Source: Paenibacillus dakarensis (GTDB taxonomy: Bacteria > Bacillota > Bacilli > Paenibacillales > Paenibacillaceae). Taken from it: DNA of 64,000 nt. Under the pieces are notes generated by a model, which ran no database searches, was not told where the DNA came from, and saw nothing but the letters and a program-made list of their open reading frames with translations. The stretch is taken from contig NZ_CDSE01000007.1 in assembly GCF_001373415.1 (NCBI RefSeq), positions 1-64,000 on the forward strand, written 5' to 3'. Numbering within the stretch: position 1 is the stretch's first letter; each line of letters starts with the position of its first letter. Shown here in pieces: positions 17,705 to 25,943 of the stretch. Both the position numbers and the translations under genes were made by a program.

Positions 17705-19414
17705 GTGAATAGATTTCAATCAGGGTCAGATGACCTTCACAATATTATACCTATCGAAATGAATGCTAACTTTTTCTTTGATCGTGCAGTGAAGTCGCTC
17801 GATCGTTACCAATATGAAAAGGCATTGAAATATTTTCGCAAGGCGGTTGAATATGAGCCGAACAATCCGGTGAATCACTGCAATATGGCGGGAATATTGT
17901 CGGAAACCGGCGATTACGAAGGCTCGAACACAGTACTGCAGCATATACTGGATAAAGTTGAGCCATCGATGACCGAATGTTATTTCTATATGGCGAACAA
18001 CTATGCGAATATGGAGCGTTTCGAGGAAGCGGAAGAGGCACTTGTTACGTATCTGGAGGAAGACTCCAGCGGTCAATTTATGGACGAGGCTGAAGAATTA
18101 ATGGAGCTTCTCCATTATGAGTTGAATCGTCCTGCGAAGGTAAATCGCATTAAGAGCCGTGAGGGTATGGTAGAACACGAACGTGCCCGTGAGCTGCTTG
18201 AAGAAGGAAAGTTCGCACAGGCTGTAAAAATGCTCGAGGAGATCGTTGCCGACTGCCCGGATTTCCTTGCAGCACGCAACAATTTGGCGCTTGCCTATTA
18301 TTATACGGGCCGGTTCGCCAAGGCGAAGCAGACGATTGAAGAAGTGCTCGAGCAGGAGCCGGGGAATTTGCACGGACTGTGTAATCTAGCCATCTTCTTT
18401 CAGCATGAAGGAAAGATGGAGGAGCGCAACCGGCTTGTGGAAATGCTCGCTGCCACCGTTCCATTTCATCAGGAGCATGTGTTCAAGCTTGCGACAACGA
18501 TGGGCATCCTTGGCAAGCATAAGGAGGCCTATGGTCATTTCCGCCGGTTATCCAAAGACGAAGAGTTCAGCAGCGATCCAAGCCTGTATCATTATACCGC
18601 AGCGGCGGCATGTAACAGCGGGCATTATGAAGCAGCTGAGAAGTATTGGCGTTACGCCAAAAAACTTGACCAGGAGTCGGTTATTCCGGACTTTTATCTT
18701 GCCCAGCTGCAGCAGCGTCAGGCGACAGGAACGAAGGTGATGAAAGTGAGTTATCATTATCATCTTCCTTTTGAGGAGCAGTTCAAGCGCTGGGAATATG
18801 ATGGGGAAGTGATGACGGAGGAGGCTAGACAGAACCCTCTAATCCGGTCTTCTTTCTTCTGGGCACTTCGCCATGGTGATCCGCATATCAAGCTGCAGGT
18901 GATTCGAACGCTTGAGCTTATTGCAGATGATGAGGTTCAGCATGCGCTTCAATCCTTCCTGCAAGAGCCAGGTGAGGATGCGGATCTGAAGGATGCAGCA
19001 CGCCTTGTGCTTCAGCAGCTGGAGAGCAAGCGGAGCCGCAATCAGGAACGTGAGACGCAGGAGGTTCTCCCTGACTGGCATCCTGATTGGCAGAAGGTCT
19101 TAGATCAAGCCACCCAGATGATGGACAAACGTTCTGATCATTTTTGGAAAAGGGAACTAGAGGTGCTGTGGTCGGAGTTTTTGAGCAAGCTCTATCCTGA
19201 CATTCCTAATATCCGCAATACGGCGGGATGGGCGGCAGCCCTTGAGTATATGACGGCGAAAAGACGGGGCCGTGCATATACGTATGAGGAGGTAGCGGTC
19301 CGTTACGGCATTTCATCATCTACAGTTCGACGATATGTGCGTCAAATAGAACAGATATGCAGTAATGACAAGCAAGATGATGAGAACTTTCGTCCTTTTA
19401 CAGAAAATATATAA
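17705..19414 (+). CDS. yvcD: TPR-repeat protein with C-terminal HTH (YvcD-like)
   Basis: A 569-aa soluble protein. Tetratricopeptide repeats are visible at about residues 27-130 and 160-330 (for example YEKALKYFRKAVEYEPNNPVNHCNMA). The last about 70 residues end in YTYEEVAVRYGISSSTVRRYVRQIEQ, a helix-turn-helix-like segment. It sits directly before trxB, the position of yvcD in B. subtilis. GTG at 17705 is the only plausible start, with AGGAGGTG about 10 nt upstream. Function is not established for the family; the HTH suggests DNA or protein binding. Confidence 0.8.
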   Translation: MNRFQSGSDDLHNIIPIEMNANFFFDRAVKSLDRYQYEKALKYFRKAVEYEPNNPVNHCNMAGILSETGDYEGSNTVLQHILDKVEPSMTECYFYMANNYANMERFEEAEEALVTYLEEDSSGQFMDEAEELMELLHYELNRPAKVNRIKSREGMVEHERARELLEEGKFAQAVKMLEEIVADCPDFLAARNNLALAYYYTGRFAKAKQTIEEVLEQEPGNLHGLCNLAIFFQHEGKMEERNRLVEMLAATVPFHQEHVFKLATTMGILGKHKEAYGHFRRLSKDEEFSSDPSLYHYTAAAACNSGHYEAAEKYWRYAKKLDQESVIPDFYLAQLQQRQATGTKVMKVSYHYHLPFEEQFKRWEYDGEVMTEEARQNPLIRSSFFWALRHGDPHIKLQVIRTLELIADDEVQHALQSFLQEPGEDADLKDAARLVLQQLESKRSRNQERETQEVLPDWHPDWQKVLDQATQMMDKRSDHFWKRELEVLWSEFLSKLYPDIPNIRNTAGWAAALEYMTAKRRGRAYTYEEVAVRYGISSSTVRRYVRQIEQICSNDKQDDENFRPFTENI

Positions 19415-19475
19415 TAATAGGGTAAGATATATATATAGGCATGGATAGTGATGACGTTAGAAGGAGGCCTTCAAT

Positions 19476-20429
19476 ATGTACAAATCAATCGTAATCGGAA
19501 CAGGACCGGCAGGCTTGACGGCAGCCATTTATTTGGCTCGCGCCAACATGAAGCCGCTCGTTATCGAGGGAATGCAGCCGGGAGGCCAGTTAACAACAAC
19601 AACTGAAGTGGAGAACTTCCCCGGATTTCCGCAAGGAATCATGGGACCGGAACTGATGGATAACATGCGTCAGCAAGCGGAACGCTTCGGAGCCGAGTTT
19701 AAAAGTGCCTGGGTGGAGTCCGTTGATTTCTCCAAGCGGCCATTCAAGGTGAACGTTGAAGGTATGGGAGAACTGCTGGCTGAGTCAGTGATCATATCAA
19801 CGGGTGCTTCGGCTAAATATCTTGGCATTCCTGGAGAGCAGGAGAATGTGGGCCGCGGTGTAAGCACATGTGCAACATGTGACGGCTTCTTCTTCCGTAA
19901 TAAAAAGATTATTGTCATTGGTGGCGGCGATTCCGCGATGGAAGAGGCAAGCTTTCTTACTCGTTTCGCTTCCAGCGTAACGATCGTTCACCGCCGGGAC
20001 GAGCTTCGTGCATCGAAGATTATGCAGGACCGGGCTCGTGAGAACGAGAAGGTGCAGTGGGCGCTTAACCGCACACCGCTTGAAGTGGTTGCGAGCGAAA
20101 CCGGTGTGAAGGGCTTGAAAGTCCGCAACAACGAGACAGGTGCGGAAGAACTGATTGAAGCAGAGGGCGTATTTGTAGCCATTGGGCATACACCGAATAC
20201 CGCTTTCCTCGGTGGTCAAATTACGACGGATCCGACCGGTTATATTCTCGTTAATCCGGGCACAACGGAGACGAATATTCCAGGTGTATTCGCATGCGGT
20301 GACGTACAGGATACCCGCTATCGTCAAGCGATTACAGCAGCAGGCTCCGGATGTATGGCTGCGATGGACTGTGAGAAGTACCTTGAGGGTCATATGGTTC
20401 ATGACTGGAGCGAAACACTGAACGAATAA
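19476..20429 (+). CDS. trxB: Thioredoxin-disulfide reductase
   Basis: A 317-aa FAD/NADPH enzyme. The FAD-binding [16 protein letters not shown] is near the N-terminus, the redox CATC is at residues 132-135, the NADPH-binding [13 protein letters not shown] follows with the HRRDELRAS motif, and [10 protein letters not shown] closes the FAD site. AAGGAGG precedes ATG by 6-7 nt. It is followed by a terminator and ends the conserved his-trxB block. Confidence 0.97.
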   Translation: MYKSIVIGTGPAGLTAAIYLARANMKPLVIEGMQPGGQLTTTTEVENFPGFPQGIMGPELMDNMRQQAERFGAEFKSAWVESVDFSKRPFKVNVEGMGELLAESVIISTGASAKYLGIPGEQENVGRGVSTCATCDGFFFRNKKIIVIGGGDSAMEEASFLTRFASSVTIVHRRDELRASKIMQDRARENEKVQWALNRTPLEVVASETGVKGLKVRNNETGAEELIEAEGVFVAIGHTPNTAFLGGQITTDPTGYILVNPGTTETNIPGVFACGDVQDTRYRQAITAAGSGCMAAMDCEKYLEGHMVHDWSETLNE

Positions 20430-20444
20430 TAGCAGGGTTAAATT

Positions 20445-20475
20445 GAAGGAGCCGGGCAGCCGGCTTCTTTTTTTG
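20445..20475 (+). terminator. Intrinsic terminator after trxB
   Basis: AGCCGG and CCGGCT form the core of a stem bordered by GAAGG / CTTC, with a loop of about 4 nt and a run of seven T residues. Confidence 0.85.
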
Positions 20476-20559
20476 TTTCCCCCGGACTAAAGCCCTTATG
20501 GTACAATCGTAAGAGATTTGCGAAACGGATAATTTTAGAAGAATCGGGGGTTTTGGCAG

Positions 20560-20778
20560 ATGAATAAAGCGATCAGGTTTAGAGCGGCCATTACCGCATT
20601 GTTTGGGCTGATCGGAGTGGTGCTGGCTGTTACTTCTGTTTACTTGTTCAGAGTGGATAGCAATCATAGCAGTATAAATGCACTTATATGGTTAACGCTG
20701 CTGACACTGTTTATTACGGTCGGGCATATGGTTGTGCTGATTACCATGATTCGAAGAAAGCACAGGAAAGGGTTATGA
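20560..20778 (+). CDS. Small two-helix membrane protein
   Basis: A 72-aa protein with two hydrophobic segments (about residues 8-29 and 42-64) and basic ends (RRKHRKGL). Not recognised. ATG follows a GGGGG stretch, and TGGTACAAT about 55 nt upstream resembles an extended -10. The GNAT gene starts 3 nt after its stop, so they are probably cotranscribed. Confidence 0.6.
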   Translation: MNKAIRFRAAITALFGLIGVVLAVTSVYLFRVDSNHSSINALIWLTLLTLFITVGHMVVLITMIRRKHRKGL

Positions 20779-20781
20779 TCC

Positions 20782-21324
20782 ATGATCGTATACGAGCATA
20801 ACAAGCTGATCGTTCGTCAACTGGAAGAGGCAGATGCATCTCTGCTGGTGAAATGGCTGAGTGATCCCCGGGTGCTGATGTATTACGAGGGACGGGATCG
20901 CCCTCATGATCTGGAAATGGTGAAAGCGAACTTTTTTGACGATGATGACTCAAATACCCGCTGTATCATTCAGTATGATGGGCAGGATATAGGATATATC
21001 CAGTTTTATAGGATCACAGATGAGGAACGGAAAGAGTATGGATACGCCGGGTTTTCAGGGGAAATCTTCGGCATGGATCAGTTCATTGGAGAAGCGTCGA
21101 TATGGAACCGGGGTATTGGAACCGAGCTGATAACGTCTATGGTTCGTTATTTGACAGTTTATGCAGGAGCGAAGAAGGTTGTCATGGACCCCCAGGCATG
21201 GAATAAGCGGGCGCTTAGAGTGTACGAAAAGGCCGGCTTTGTAAAAAAGAAATATATTCAGCGCCATGAATGGCATGAAGGTGAATATCGGGATTGCTGG
21301 ATCATGGAATATGCTGCTGAGTGA
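20782..21324 (+). CDS. GNAT acetyltransferase, AAC(6')-like
   Basis: A 180-aa Gcn5-related acetyltransferase. The fold elements include the acetyl-CoA loop NRGIGTELI and the C-terminal NKRALRVYEKAGFVKKK. GMDQFIGEASIWNRGIGTEL and VVMDPQAWNKRALRVYEKAGF resemble aminoglycoside 6'-N-acetyltransferases and IucB-like enzymes. Whether it acts on an aminoglycoside or another amine cannot be told. It overlaps the next frame near 21321. Confidence 0.72.
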   Translation: MIVYEHNKLIVRQLEEADASLLVKWLSDPRVLMYYEGRDRPHDLEMVKANFFDDDDSNTRCIIQYDGQDIGYIQFYRITDEERKEYGYAGFSGEIFGMDQFIGEASIWNRGIGTELITSMVRYLTVYAGAKKVVMDPQAWNKRALRVYEKAGFVKKKYIQRHEWHEGEYRDCWIMEYAAE

Positions 21325-21335
21325 GGAGAGAGATT

Positions 21336-21809
21336 TTGAGTAATTACATAGCGAAAAATAAACACATACTGATTGTGCTGGCGCCATTCATTGCAGGCTG
21401 GCTCTTTTACTTATTGATGTATAGTATACCCTTCTCCGGAATGTTACTCTGGACCCTGAACATCGGTTTTGTGTTGTTCTGGTTCTGGGGAGGCAGGCAG
21501 TTTGCGAAACTGTCCATGAACAAGGTGTACAGTTACCTATTGGGTAATTCGTTATGGCTATTATCACTGCTACTGTTTTTATGGCAGTCCGTTGCACTGG
21601 ATGGGGCTTCTCAGAACTTGGCCATCGCAGGCTTATCACAGTATTATATGCTGCTTATGCTTATGATTGGAACGCAGATTCACCTGACGTATGCGGTGGA
21701 GATCGATCCAGTAGAGATTACCTTAATCTCGTATGCTGTCATGCTCGTAGTATTCACGATAGGGTTTATCTATCAGACGGTGAAAGGGAAGAATTCTTCA
21801 TCGAAATAA
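21336..21809 (+). CDS. Hypothetical membrane protein
   Basis: A 157-aa protein with four or five hydrophobic segments. It is not recognised. I chose TTG at 21336, which has GAGGAGAG 6 nt upstream; the in-frame GTG at 21321 lies inside the preceding gene and would include that ribosome binding site in the protein. It is the last gene of the small 20560-21809 group and is followed by a bidirectional terminator. Confidence 0.55.
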   Translation: MSNYIAKNKHILIVLAPFIAGWLFYLLMYSIPFSGMLLWTLNIGFVLFWFWGGRQFAKLSMNKVYSYLLGNSLWLLSLLLFLWQSVALDGASQNLAIAGLSQYYMLLMLMIGTQIHLTYAVEIDPVEITLISYAVMLVVFTIGFIYQTVKGKNSSSK

Positions 21810-21818
21810 AACACATAA

Positions 21819-21880
21819 AGAAACCGCTCTTAAGAAGAATGGAGGTAGCCTGTGCGGCCATTCGGATATGAGCGGTTTTA
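21819..21880. terminator. Bidirectional terminator between convergent genes
   Basis: AAACCGCTC / (T)GAGCGGTTT forms the outer stem and GAATGG / CCATTC an inner stem, with T-runs on either side, between a plus-strand and a minus-strand gene end. Confidence 0.7.
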
Positions 21881-21940
21881 ATGTTTCAGGGGGACGCCGG
21901 GATTACCGATATATGCTCACGCGATAACTGCCGGGAACAA

Positions 21941-22402
21941 TTATAAATCCTGAGACAGGCGTACCATGTCGTACAGCCGCATTCCGTTCTCCATGATTTC
22001 TTCATCATAATGCCGAATGAAAAAATCGCGGTCGATGCCTGTCATTCGAAAGCCGCATTTCTGATACAGCATCAGCTGATTAGCGCCTGTACTGCCTGTT
22101 CCGACTTCAATGGTGGCATATCCAAGCTGCCGGGCAGTTTGTAAGGCATGGAGAACGAGCTTTTTGCCGATACCCTGTCCCTGATAGGATGGATCCACGG
22201 CAACATTAACAAGCTCTACAGTATCTGGCCTTGTAGGCAGCAATACATAAACCCCGATCATCTCCTTCTCCCATCCAGCGACATAGCATTGTCCGCGATA
22301 CAGGTAGGCTTGAATCAGTTTCTCTGAAGGGTCCGCCAGTAGCAGCAGCTCCATCGGTGGCTGTTCATTATTTTCAAGCATGCGTATGTTAATAGGATTC
22401 AT
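21941..22402 (-). CDS. GNAT acetyltransferase
   Basis: A 153-aa acetyltransferase with the acetyl-CoA-binding YQGQGIGKKLV motif, VELVNVAVDP strand and LMLYQKCGFRMTGI C-terminal region. Substrate unknown. I start it at the ATG of MNPINIRML (22402), which has CAGGAG about 12 nt upstream on the minus strand; a longer frame reading upstream overlaps the neighbouring gene and lacks similarity. Confidence 0.75.
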   Translation of the reverse strand: MNPINIRMLENNEQPPMELLLLADPSEKLIQAYLYRGQCYVAGWEKEMIGVYVLLPTRPDTVELVNVAVDPSYQGQGIGKKLVLHALQTARQLGYATIEVGTGSTGANQLMLYQKCGFRMTGIDRDFFIRHYDEEIMENGMRLYDMVRLSQDL

Positions 22403-22554
22403 ATTCGATACAACTCCTGATTTCAAGTATGGTGCTTGTCCATATATTGTACCACGGACTGTCTGCAATCCAGACTTGAAGGAAAAAGCCAACCCATCGT
22501 CAGGCTGACTGTATGGGCTGGCATAAGGGGAGGGGATTTTATGATCGTTTCGGA

Positions 22555-23217
22555 TTAAGGAAGGTGAACACACTTGATATGATCGGCATGAACGAAGTTC
22601 GAACGGCCATCGGCTTGTATCAACTCGATTAGATTATTGTCTATCGATTGAAGAAGCCCTGTTTTTTGCGGATGGCCGCCCAGATCAAATATAACGAGTT
22701 GTCCTTGAAGCTTGTGCAGCTGCTGGTCCCACGTTCTGGAAAGCGAAACGACAGCGGGCTGGATGGGGAAATGTTCTTGGCTTAGGGTATAGGGGGTTAC
22801 ATTTGGCGGATAGGGCACTAAATATTTGACATGATGGATGGGAATATACACCGTTCGATATAAGGGGGAGAAATACACGAAGTAATCATTCATAATGCTC
22901 GTTACATATCCGTGTAGTGCATGCTGTCCTCCGAGATACATTTCCGAAAAGGTTCCACGTGAATTCATCAGCATTTTGCGATAAGAGATGTGAGTATGTT
23001 CTTTCAGGGGAGCCGGTTCATCTGATACGGGTGTATCCCATTCATCCGCCAGCCGCAAGTGTTGAAGATGGTGGATAGGAATATAATAATACCTGGACTT
23101 GGAAAAAAGGACGAGCACATCGTTCCCGATATCCACAAAATGCCCGCGAAGCTGCATTTTATGCCCGGAAAGCTCAACTTCCACTGGCCTATTTAACATA
23201 GAGATGATCTGTTCCAT
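22555..23217 (-). CDS. Triple LSm-like domain protein, CotB-type
   Basis: A 220-aa protein built from three related about 60-residue units, each a small beta barrel ending in a hydrophobic strand plus His: RYYYIPIHHLQHL (about 62-74), TVYIPIHHVKYL (about 126-137) and NFVHADHIKCVHL at the C-terminus. The next gene upstream has two of the same units. This unit resembles the N-terminal domain of the B. subtilis spore coat protein CotB. The repeat-rich tail of CotB is absent here. I chose ATG at 23217 because AAAGGAGGG stands 7 nt upstream. A coat role is inferred from its neighbour cotH. Confidence 0.6.
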   Translation of the reverse strand: MEQIISMLNRPVEVELSGHKMQLRGHFVDIGNDVLVLFSKSRYYYIPIHHLQHLRLADEWDTPVSDEPAPLKEHTHISYRKMLMNSRGTFSEMYLGGQHALHGYVTSIMNDYFVYFSPLYRTVYIPIHHVKYLVPYPPNVTPYTLSQEHFPIQPAVVSLSRTWDQQLHKLQGQLVIFDLGGHPQKTGLLQSIDNNLIELIQADGRSNFVHADHIKCVHLP

Positions 23218-23273
23218 AGCTGCCCTCCTTTCATGGCGCTGAACATATTGCTGCTGCAAAGAGGCCTAGGATG

Positions 23274-23281
23274 GATGTATG
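23274..23281 (-). promoter_or_regulatory. Possible sporulation promoter -10 for the triple LSm-like gene
   Basis: Minus-strand CATACATC resembles the sigma-E -10 (CATACANT, one mismatch), with AATCATT 14 nt upstream as a poor -35. It lies about 57 nt before the start codon. Confidence 0.25.
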
Positions 23282-23409
23282 TTTGGGGCCTGTTCAATGA
23301 TTCACACCAAGCAGGCTTCAGCATATATTATTTGCAAGGCTGCTTTGCCTAGGAGCATGGAATGCAGACTGCAATCCGTATTCCTGACAAAGTCAGATTG
23401 AAGGGAGTG

Positions 23410-24165
23410 TTATTCGCCGTGTGAGGAGCGGTTACGACCTGTGTGGTTGCGACCAGTGCGATTGCCGCCAGTGCGGTTACGACCTGTGCGGTTGCGACCA
23501 GTGCGATTGCCGCCAGTACGGTTGCGACCAGTGCGATTGCCGCCAATGCGGTTGCGACCAGTGCGGTTGCCACTAGTGCGGTTACCGCCAGTTCGGTTGC
23601 CACCAGTACGGTTGCCCTCAGAGCGGTTGCCCTCAGAGCGGTTGCCTTTAGAATGGTTTCCGCCAGATTGGTTACTGCCACCAGACTGATTGTTACCTCC
23701 GGATTGGTTACCTTGGTTATTGCCTCTGCTTCGGTTTTTATTTCCTTCACTCTGAGCTACAGTAATCGATTTGATATGCATGACTGGAATATGAACAACT
23801 TCCTTACCTTTTACGGTCATTAGGAGGTAGTTCTGATTCACATCAACGATAATGCCTTCTAATTTTTCATGGCCGGCGCGATTGACTTTGACATATCTGT
23901 AACGAAGTGCTTGCATTACGCCCATGAAATCATCCGATGTAATCGGATTAGCTGCATTTTCTTGTGCTCCTGCTGAGGTTCCGGTATCCGTTACACTCTT
24001 AATATGAGCATTGTTCACATAGACGGTAGATCCATCTTGTGTCTGAACAACCAGATGATCAGAGTTTACTGACCGTAATATGCCTTCCACTGAATCCGGT
24101 CCCCCACGATTGATCTTTACATTTCTACCAATCAGGCTAGCAATGCTGTACATGTTAACTGCCAT
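23410..24165 (-). CDS. CotB-like spore coat protein with pentapeptide-repeat tail
   Basis: A 251-aa protein. Residues 8-58 and 86-135 are two LSm-like units (LIGRNVKINRGGPDSVEGIL and YVKVNRAGHEKLEGI, each ending in HIKS(V/I)T), matching the N-terminal domain of CotB. From about residue 140 it changes to a low-complexity region, and residues 165-249 are 17 pentapeptides of the form N-(R/Q/H)-(S/T)-x-(G/R). Sixteen of the 17 have Ser or Thr at position 3 and one has Ile. In B. subtilis the Ser-rich tails of CotB and CotG are phosphorylated by CotH, whose homologue is divergently encoded at 24376, so this tail is a likely kinase substrate. Codons are strongly biased by the repeat. A perfect sigma-K-type -10 precedes the gene. 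Confidence 0.78.
   Translation of the reverse strand: MAVNMYSIASLIGRNVKINRGGPDSVEGILRSVNSDHLVVQTQDGSTVYVNNAHIKSVTDTGTSAGAQENAANPITSDDFMGVMQALRYRYVKVNRAGHEKLEGIIVDVNQNYLLMTVKGKEVVHIPVMHIKSITVAQSEGNKNRSRGNNQGNQSGGNNQSGGSNQSGGNHSKGNRSEGNRSEGNRTGGNRTGGNRTSGNRTGRNRIGGNRTGRNRTGGNRTGRNRTGRNRTGGNRTGRNHTGRNRSSHGE
23419..23673 (-). repeat. Tandem 15-bp coding repeats
   Basis: Seventeen in-frame 15-bp units encode the pentapeptide tail of the CotB-like protein. The 5' part (in gene sense) uses Ser-Glu/Ser-Gly units and the 3' part is homogeneous NRTGG/NRTGR, alternating in places with a 30-bp higher-order period. The homogeneity points to recent expansion by slippage or unequal exchange. Confidence 0.9.
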
Positions 24166-24199
24166 GCCTCATTCCCCTTCCCTGAGCCTTATATTTAGG

Positions 24200-24208
24200 T
24201 AGAGTATG
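24200..24208 (-). promoter_or_regulatory. Candidate sigma-K -10 box for the CotB-like gene
   Basis: The minus strand reads CATACTCTA, a perfect match to the sigma-K -10 pattern CATANNNTA, about 35 nt before the ATG. The expected AC at the -35 position is not present at exact spacing, so the call rests on the -10 and the gene type. Confidence 0.45.
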
Positions 24209-24375
24209 AGAGTATAACGAGTCGAATGGAATGCTGATTTCTGGATCCCTGGCAGTTGTCTCCCATCTCTACCTATATTGCATTTATATGTATCCCGTAC
24301 TAGAAAGGGACTGGTTCAATATAATCGAACGGATAAATCAGGCGGAAGTAGATCAGCCATAAGGAGGTAAGTCCT

Positions 24376-25425
24376 GTGGGTTTGCCGGTTTACCAAATAT
24401 TTATTAATAGTAAAGAACATGAGCTTCTAAAAAGCGATATATGGTCTGACAGTTTTGTATCAGCACAGATGCTGCAAGGGGGAAAGCGAATCCCCATCCG
24501 CATCCGTTACAGAGGTGGACATACCCGCGAATACCCGAAGAAGTCCTATGAAATACGCACATCACAGGCAACCTATCATTTTAATGCAGAGTATGATGAT
24601 CCCTCGATGATCCGGAATGCTCTATCATTTCAATTCTTTGATTCTATAAATGTACCAAGTCCAGGGACAAGGCATTGTGTACTTCATATAAATGGGAAAA
24701 ATGCTGGTGTATATCTGAGGATTGACGGGGTAAAGTCTTCTTTTTTCCGCAGGCGGGGCATTCCGGTGCGAAGTATTATTTATGCGGTTAACGATAACGC
24801 TGATTTCTCGGACAAAAGCTTGTCTAAGAAGTCTTTTTTTTCAGGATATAGTCTCATTAAAGGCGGAGAGGAGGACCGTACCAGACTGTCCCAGTTCATT
24901 CGCAGCCTTCATATTTATGAGGGAGAACAGCTGCAGCAGCATTTACAAAGCTGTCTTGATATCGACAATTACTTACGCTGGTTATGCGGGGCTGTACTTA
25001 CGGGCAATTACGACGGATTCAATCATAATTACACCTTGTTTGAACACCGTATACGCAAGGTTTACCGTATCATGCCGTGGGATTACGAGGGCACCTGGGG
25101 CAGGAATTGCTATGGCAAGCTGGTAGATTCCAATCTGGTCAAAATTCATGGATATAACAAACTAACGGAAAAAATATTATCCTATCGGGTGTACCGCCAG
25201 CAGTATAAAGCACTGCTTCTTCACTTTTTGGATACGGTATTCACGGTGCGGCGTCAGCTTCCTGTTGTATACCGGATGGTGAACAATATTGCTGAAGATG
25301 TTTATAAGGATCCGAACCGGAAATGGAGCACGGGAGTATTTGATGGTGAGCCGGATACGATTCGTTCGTATATCGAAAATCGGCGGCAGGATATTGTAGA
25401 TCAGGTCAAGAGGCTGGACGCTTGA
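24376..25425 (+). CDS. cotH: Spore coat protein kinase CotH
   Basis: A 349-aa CotH-family protein, an atypical kinase that phosphorylates spore coat proteins. Family features include YRGGHTREYPKKSYEI near residue 45-60, GVYLRIDGVKSSFF, the LTGNYDGFNHNYTLF motif and the MPWDYEGTWGRN motif. The Asp residues of the last two are at 213 and 236, 23 apart, the same spacing as the catalytic D228 and D251 reported for B. subtilis CotH. GTG at 24376 is 7 nt after AAGGAGGT. It is divergent from the CotB-like gene, and followed by a terminator. Length agrees with the family (about 360). Confidence 0.93.
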   Translation: MGLPVYQIFINSKEHELLKSDIWSDSFVSAQMLQGGKRIPIRIRYRGGHTREYPKKSYEIRTSQATYHFNAEYDDPSMIRNALSFQFFDSINVPSPGTRHCVLHINGKNAGVYLRIDGVKSSFFRRRGIPVRSIIYAVNDNADFSDKSLSKKSFFSGYSLIKGGEEDRTRLSQFIRSLHIYEGEQLQQHLQSCLDIDNYLRWLCGAVLTGNYDGFNHNYTLFEHRIRKVYRIMPWDYEGTWGRNCYGKLVDSNLVKIHGYNKLTEKILSYRVYRQQYKALLLHFLDTVFTVRRQLPVVYRMVNNIAEDVYKDPNRKWSTGVFDGEPDTIRSYIENRRQDIVDQVKRLDA

Positions 25426-25525
25426 TGGAGAAGGAGACCCGCACTACCGAGACAATTATAAGTAGTGATCCAACAACCTTTATCCGTTGATTTCTGGCAT
25501 TGCCTTACGCCTTCTCTATATAGAT

Positions 25526-25570
25526 GAAAAAAACCCGCACTTTCCTTAACGGGGAAGTACGGTTTTTTTA
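25526..25570. terminator. Terminator after cotH
   Basis: AAAAAAACCCGCACTT pairs with AAGTACGGTTTTTTT around a short loop, with a long T-tract on the plus strand about 100 nt after the cotH stop. Confidence 0.8.
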
Positions 25571-25600
25571 CGAACTTTCGCTCTGTTCTTAATTTAGTCT

Positions 25601-25858
25601 CATTATAACGAAATACCAGTAAAATTTTTCCCGAAGTTAGTAAATGTTGAAGCTGCAAGGGAGTTAGAGCCAACAAATCTTAACTACGAGGATCTGAGAA
25701 GATGGCATGCCGGTGGGGAAACCGCCAGAAATATAACGCCTCTTGGATATTTTGGCGCACCTGCGGATTTTGAGAAGGAAGATGTAGAAAATCTAATTCT
25801 AGTAGATGGTATTAGCAAATTTGCAACACTTCGATTAAAGGAATATCTTAACCAATGA
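25601..25858 (+). pseudogene. 3' remnant of a creatininase-like gene
   Basis: An 85-codon open frame from after a TAG stop to TGA at 25856 has no ATG, GTG or TTG with a ribosome binding site at its beginning. It reads like the C-terminal part of a creatininase-family amidohydrolase: LRRWHAGGETARNITPLGYF followed by an acidic FEKEDVENLIL helix region. The N-terminal two thirds with the metal ligands are missing, cut off by the cotH terminator region. Family assignment is from pattern memory and is moderate. Confidence 0.45.
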
Positions 25859-25904
25859 TAGAGAGTACCCGTGAATGGGCGATATTCGCTGAGAAGGTTG
25901 CTCC

Positions 25905-25942
25905 AAAAAAGAAGACCCGGTAAACTATCCGGGTCTTCTTCG
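25905..25942 (-). terminator. Terminator of the ECF sigma gene
   Basis: GAAGACCCGG / CCGGGTCTTC forms a perfect 10-bp stem; in minus-strand sense it is followed by TTTTTT directly after the sigma gene stop codon. Confidence 0.9.
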
Positions 25943-25943
25943 A

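Noticed and set aside
23419-23673. CRISPR array
   Set aside because: Repeats are 15 bp, contiguous without spacers and in frame inside a gene; no cas genes are near. No CRISPR elsewhere in the window.
23349-23823. Open frames on both strands over the 15-bp repeats (PVRL-type and ATALV-type repeats)
   Set aside because: They are alternative-frame readings of the pentapeptide tail; only the minus-strand frame with LSm domains and a ribosome binding site is coherent.
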